From CAVSNH01 sp963729275 (lineage in GTDB: Bacteria; Actinomycetota; Acidimicrobiia; Acidimicrobiales; RAAP-2), in NCBI GenBank assembly GCA_963729275.1, contig CAVSNH010000014.1:62001-126000 (forward strand): a stretch of DNA of 64,000 bases. Direction: 5' to 3'. Positions 62,118 through 64,000 of this stretch are shown here, in pieces (within the stretch, counting starts at the first letter, position 1; each line of letters opens with the position of its first letter). A program made the translations under genes and the position numbers. The notes below the pieces were generated by a model. That model was not told the origin of the DNA and did not search any database. It was given only the letters and a program-made list of their open reading frames with translations.

Positions 62118-62769
62118 GGCAGGGTCCTAGGGTGATGAGGCACCGGGCGCAGAGCATGCCCAGTTGGGTGCCACCCGTGAGCCCAGCCTGCCGCCGGCTG
62201 GCCCGCTCCTCGGGGCCCCGGGAGGGTCGCGGGGAGGATCACCGGGGCATGTTCGCATGGTGACGCAGGTGAGGCAAAACCCTGGGCGACGGTGTTCCTA
62301 CCGCGTTCATTCCGACAGGTATGCGCGCCCAGATGCCGGAGTAGACCGGGCCGCCGTCGCCGCACTTGCCGCCCTTGCCCCCGCGAAGATCGGCCGGTCC
62401 GGCTGCAAAAGCCTCGTCCATGTGGGTGGCCGGAGTTGTCAGGTCCCGCGTTGGGAGGTGGGGAGGAATGGTCCATCAGGGTGGCCTCGGGCCTTCAGGC
62501 AGGGATGGTGTGGTCGCGACCGGTCGGGCCGCCGCCCGGACGAAGGCTCTTTGGGAGGGCGAGGGGCCCGAGACGCACAGCCAAATCATCGCATCTGAGG
62601 CCCACAGGCGGCAAAACGGCGGAAACACACCGTTCACACTCCTGAGACATCCATCGTCGGCGATGTGGGCCATCGTCGGCGATGTGGGCCATCGTCGGCG
62701 ATGTGGGCCATCGTCGGCGATGTGGAGGCCTCGACCCGCCGCCCCGCGCCTCGCCCCGCAGCGACTCGC
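62118..62769. other. Intergenic region between the wecA-like gene and the atp operon
   Basis: About 650 bp. It holds a four-unit tandem repeat close to the wecA-like stop (62651-62725). No convincing gene is present on either strand; the longest open frames have no recognisable domain. The atp operon promoter must lie at the low-coordinate end, but no strong -35/-10 pair is visible. Confidence 0.45.
62651..62725. repeat. Tandem 19-bp repeat with internal dyad, four copies
   Basis: The unit CCATCGTCGGCGATGTGGG repeats at 62651, 62670, 62689 and 62708 (the last one 18 bp). Each unit contains CATCG-TCGG-CGATG, a 5-bp stem with a 4-nt loop. The array lies 45 bp beyond the minus-strand wecA stop, so it is transcribed as four short hairpins on the 3' side of that gene or the 5' side of the atp operon. 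Confidence 0.85.
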
Positions 62770-63942
62770 CTAGTGCGTCTGCTCGACGACGGGTAGCTCC
62801 CCCTCCGGCCCGAGCCCGACCTCCCTGCGGATGGACGGGTGGAACAACGTGTAGAGGACGATGCCGAGGGCCAGGACGCCGAAGGGGATAAAGGCGTTGA
62901 CCCTCGAGATGTAGAGCGGGAAGAGGATGAACCCGGAGAGGAGGACGGTCCAGGCCCACAGGATGAGGACGCTGCGCCGGTGACCGTGGCCCAGCCGAAG
63001 GAGCCGGTGGTGCAGGTGGTTCTTGTCGGGCGTGGAAAAGCCGGTGCGGTTGGCCGTCCGCCGCAGGAAGGCGAAGGCCATGTCGACGATGGGCACCCCG
63101 AGGATGAAGAAGGGGATGAAGAGCGGGGCGAAGAAGAAGTAAGTCTCGCCGCTGCGGGCGGCGACGCCGCCCACCGTCCCATAGGCCCGACCCCCGATCA
63201 GCATGGTCGAGGCGGCCATGAGAAGACCGAGCAGGAGGGCTCCGGCGTCGCCCATGAAGATCCGGGCCGGGTGGAAGTTGTGGGGAAGGAAGCCGAGACA
63301 GATCCCGCAGGTCACTATGGCGATCAGGGGGCCGATGTTGTCGGTCGGCAGGTTCCCCAGGTGCTGGAGGTGGAGCCCGTAGACGGCGAGGGTGCCCGAG
63401 GCGATGGCCACCACCCCTGCAGCCAGCCCGTCGAGCCCGTCGATCAGGTTGACGGCATTGCTGATGGCGATGACCCAGATGGCGGTGAAGAGCGGCGTCC
63501 ACTGCGGGGAGAGGAGCACCGTCCCGGCCAGGGGCAGCTTGAACTGGACCCAGGTGACGCCGAGGAAGTAGAGGACAGTGGCCGCCAGCACCTGGCCGGC
63601 CATCTTGGCCGGCGCCGACATGTCGCGGAGGTCGTCGATGACGCCAACCACGAAGATGGCGGCGGCGCCGAGGATAAGGCCGAGCGGCTCGGAGGTGTTG
63701 CGGAACAGCGGGGCCAGGGCCGGGATGGAGGCAGCAATCGCCCAGGCCACGAGCAGGGCTAAGAACATGGCCACTCCGCCGGCCTGAGGGGTGACCTGCT
63801 GGTGCACCTTGCGTTCGTCGGGCTGGGCCACGTATCCGACCTCGGAGGCCAGGTGGCGCACGGGGAAGGTCAGCAGGTAGGAGCCGACGGCTGCAGCCGC
63901 CAGGACGGCGGCGTACCAATTGAGCGGGATGGCGGTGCTCAT
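62770..63942 (-). CDS. wecA: Undecaprenyl-phosphate sugar-1-phosphate transferase (WecA/TagO type)
   Basis: A 390-residue integral membrane enzyme with about ten helices. It attaches a sugar phosphate, normally GlcNAc-1-P, to undecaprenyl phosphate and so begins a cell-wall or surface polymer. Motifs are VIDDLRDMSAPAKMAGQ (Asp-Asp pair, about 100-116), AISNAVNLIDGLDGLAAG (about 160-177) with the catalytic NxxNxxDGxDG block, IFMGDAGALLLG and the C-terminal HLHHRLLRLGHGHR His-rich loop. The His-rich loop with H-x-H-H favours WecA/TagO over MraY. The ATG at 63942 opens the frame. The gene stands 650 bp upstream of the atp operon. Confidence 0.9.
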   Translation of the reverse strand: MSTAIPLNWYAAVLAAAAVGSYLLTFPVRHLASEVGYVAQPDERKVHQQVTPQAGGVAMFLALLVAWAIAASIPALAPLFRNTSEPLGLILGAAAIFVVGVIDDLRDMSAPAKMAGQVLAATVLYFLGVTWVQFKLPLAGTVLLSPQWTPLFTAIWVIAISNAVNLIDGLDGLAAGVVAIASGTLAVYGLHLQHLGNLPTDNIGPLIAIVTCGICLGFLPHNFHPARIFMGDAGALLLGLLMAASTMLIGGRAYGTVGGVAARSGETYFFFAPLFIPFFILGVPIVDMAFAFLRRTANRTGFSTPDKNHLHHRLLRLGHGHRRSVLILWAWTVLLSGFILFPLYISRVNAFIPFGVLALGIVLYTLFHPSIRREVGLGPEGELPVVEQTH

Positions 63943-64000
63943 CGGCGGCCGGCCGGCCGGAGGGTCACCGACCGGTGAGCGTCGGGTACGGCGGGAACGC

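Noticed and set aside
62164..62598. 144-codon plus-strand frame between the wecA-like gene and the atp operon
   Set aside because: No domain, no ribosome-binding site and no codon pattern unlike noise. It overlaps the likely 5' region of the atp operon.
62651..62725. Possible CRISPR array
   Set aside because: The units are directly adjacent with no spacers and each is only 19 bp. No cas genes are in the window.
62770..63942. MraY rather than WecA/TagO
   Set aside because: The C-terminal His-rich loop HLHHRLL and the absence of neighbouring mur/fts genes favour WecA/TagO.

Overview
The window is 64 kb of high-GC bacterial chromosome with many GTG starts, frequent 4-nt stop/start overlaps, and several genes that lack a Shine-Dalgarno site but have a -10-like hexamer 6-10 nt before the start codon. 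The gene content fits an actinobacterium. Pointers are a GlpR-like membrane protein, DUF3817, family-typical acyl-CoA and CoA-racemase sets, an F420-type FrhB protein, an Asp-type MurA, and a secreted protein with GYWLVASDGG repeats. My best guess is an uncultured member of class Acidimicrobiia. That is inference from gene content, not a phylogenetic result.

Layout. 0.1-2.1 kb: a group II intron whose maturase gene has a 3' frameshift, sitting downstream of a small gene and a hairpin. 2.2-3.5 kb: small unknown genes and tRNA-Arg(CCU). 3.6-14 kb: an ene-reductase-type flavoenzyme, a CysQ-type phosphatase, a thioesterase, a D-aminoacylase-type amidohydrolase, an aquaporin, a YgjP-type metallopeptidase and transporters. 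14.3-21.7 kb: a divergent lipid-degradation cluster. It holds two acyl-CoA dehydrogenases, two hotdog hydratase subunits (one with and one without catalytic residues), an alpha-methylacyl-CoA racemase-like CoA transferase, and, across a dyad-containing divergent promoter region, an HMG-CoA-synthase-like/DUF35 fusion plus an SCP2-type thiolase. This set resembles the heteromeric steroid side-chain machinery of mycobacteria. 21.8-29.7 kb: envelope and secreted proteins (GlpR-like, beta-propeller, Tat-exported rhamnosidase, repeat protein) and an ABC ATPase.

29.9-35.6 kb: an accessory-looking block of visibly lower GC. It carries an acidic protein, a lipoprotein, a three-gene operon of unknowns (Zn-ribbon, membrane-anchored protein, 397-aa protein) divergent from a SIR2-like protein, and a NERD nuclease-domain protein; this is the best candidate for an undescribed defence-type module. 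35.7-38.1 kb: ychF, an EthD-domain protein and an AhpD-like protein. 38.2-43.4 kb: assimilatory sulfate reduction, with cysH, a sirohaem sulfite/nitrite reductase, an FrhB-type F420 oxidoreductase and an unknown 137-aa protein. The last three are joined by 4-nt overlaps, and a sirohaem-synthesis gene lies divergently. This suggests an F420H2-linked sulfite reductase made of separate subunits.

43.5-54.4 kb: a CYP125-like P450, galT, treS, meaB, murA (Asp in place of the active-site Cys), the methylmalonyl-CoA mutase large subunit and glpX. 54.8-62.1 kb: the complete F1Fo ATP synthase operon (atpI-B-E-F-H-A-G-D-C, minus strand). 62.8-63.9 kb: a WecA/TagO-type glycosyl-phosphate transferase. Short tandem-repeat arrays lie just 3' of several stop codons, and three GTCAG/CTGAC dyads lie in the glpX-atpC gap.

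Links between regions: propionyl-CoA from the lipid cluster could enter central metabolism through the mutase and MeaB, and GlpX would serve gluconeogenesis. The cysG-like enzyme would supply sirohaem to the reductase. Function calls rest on motifs read by eye, without database searches.
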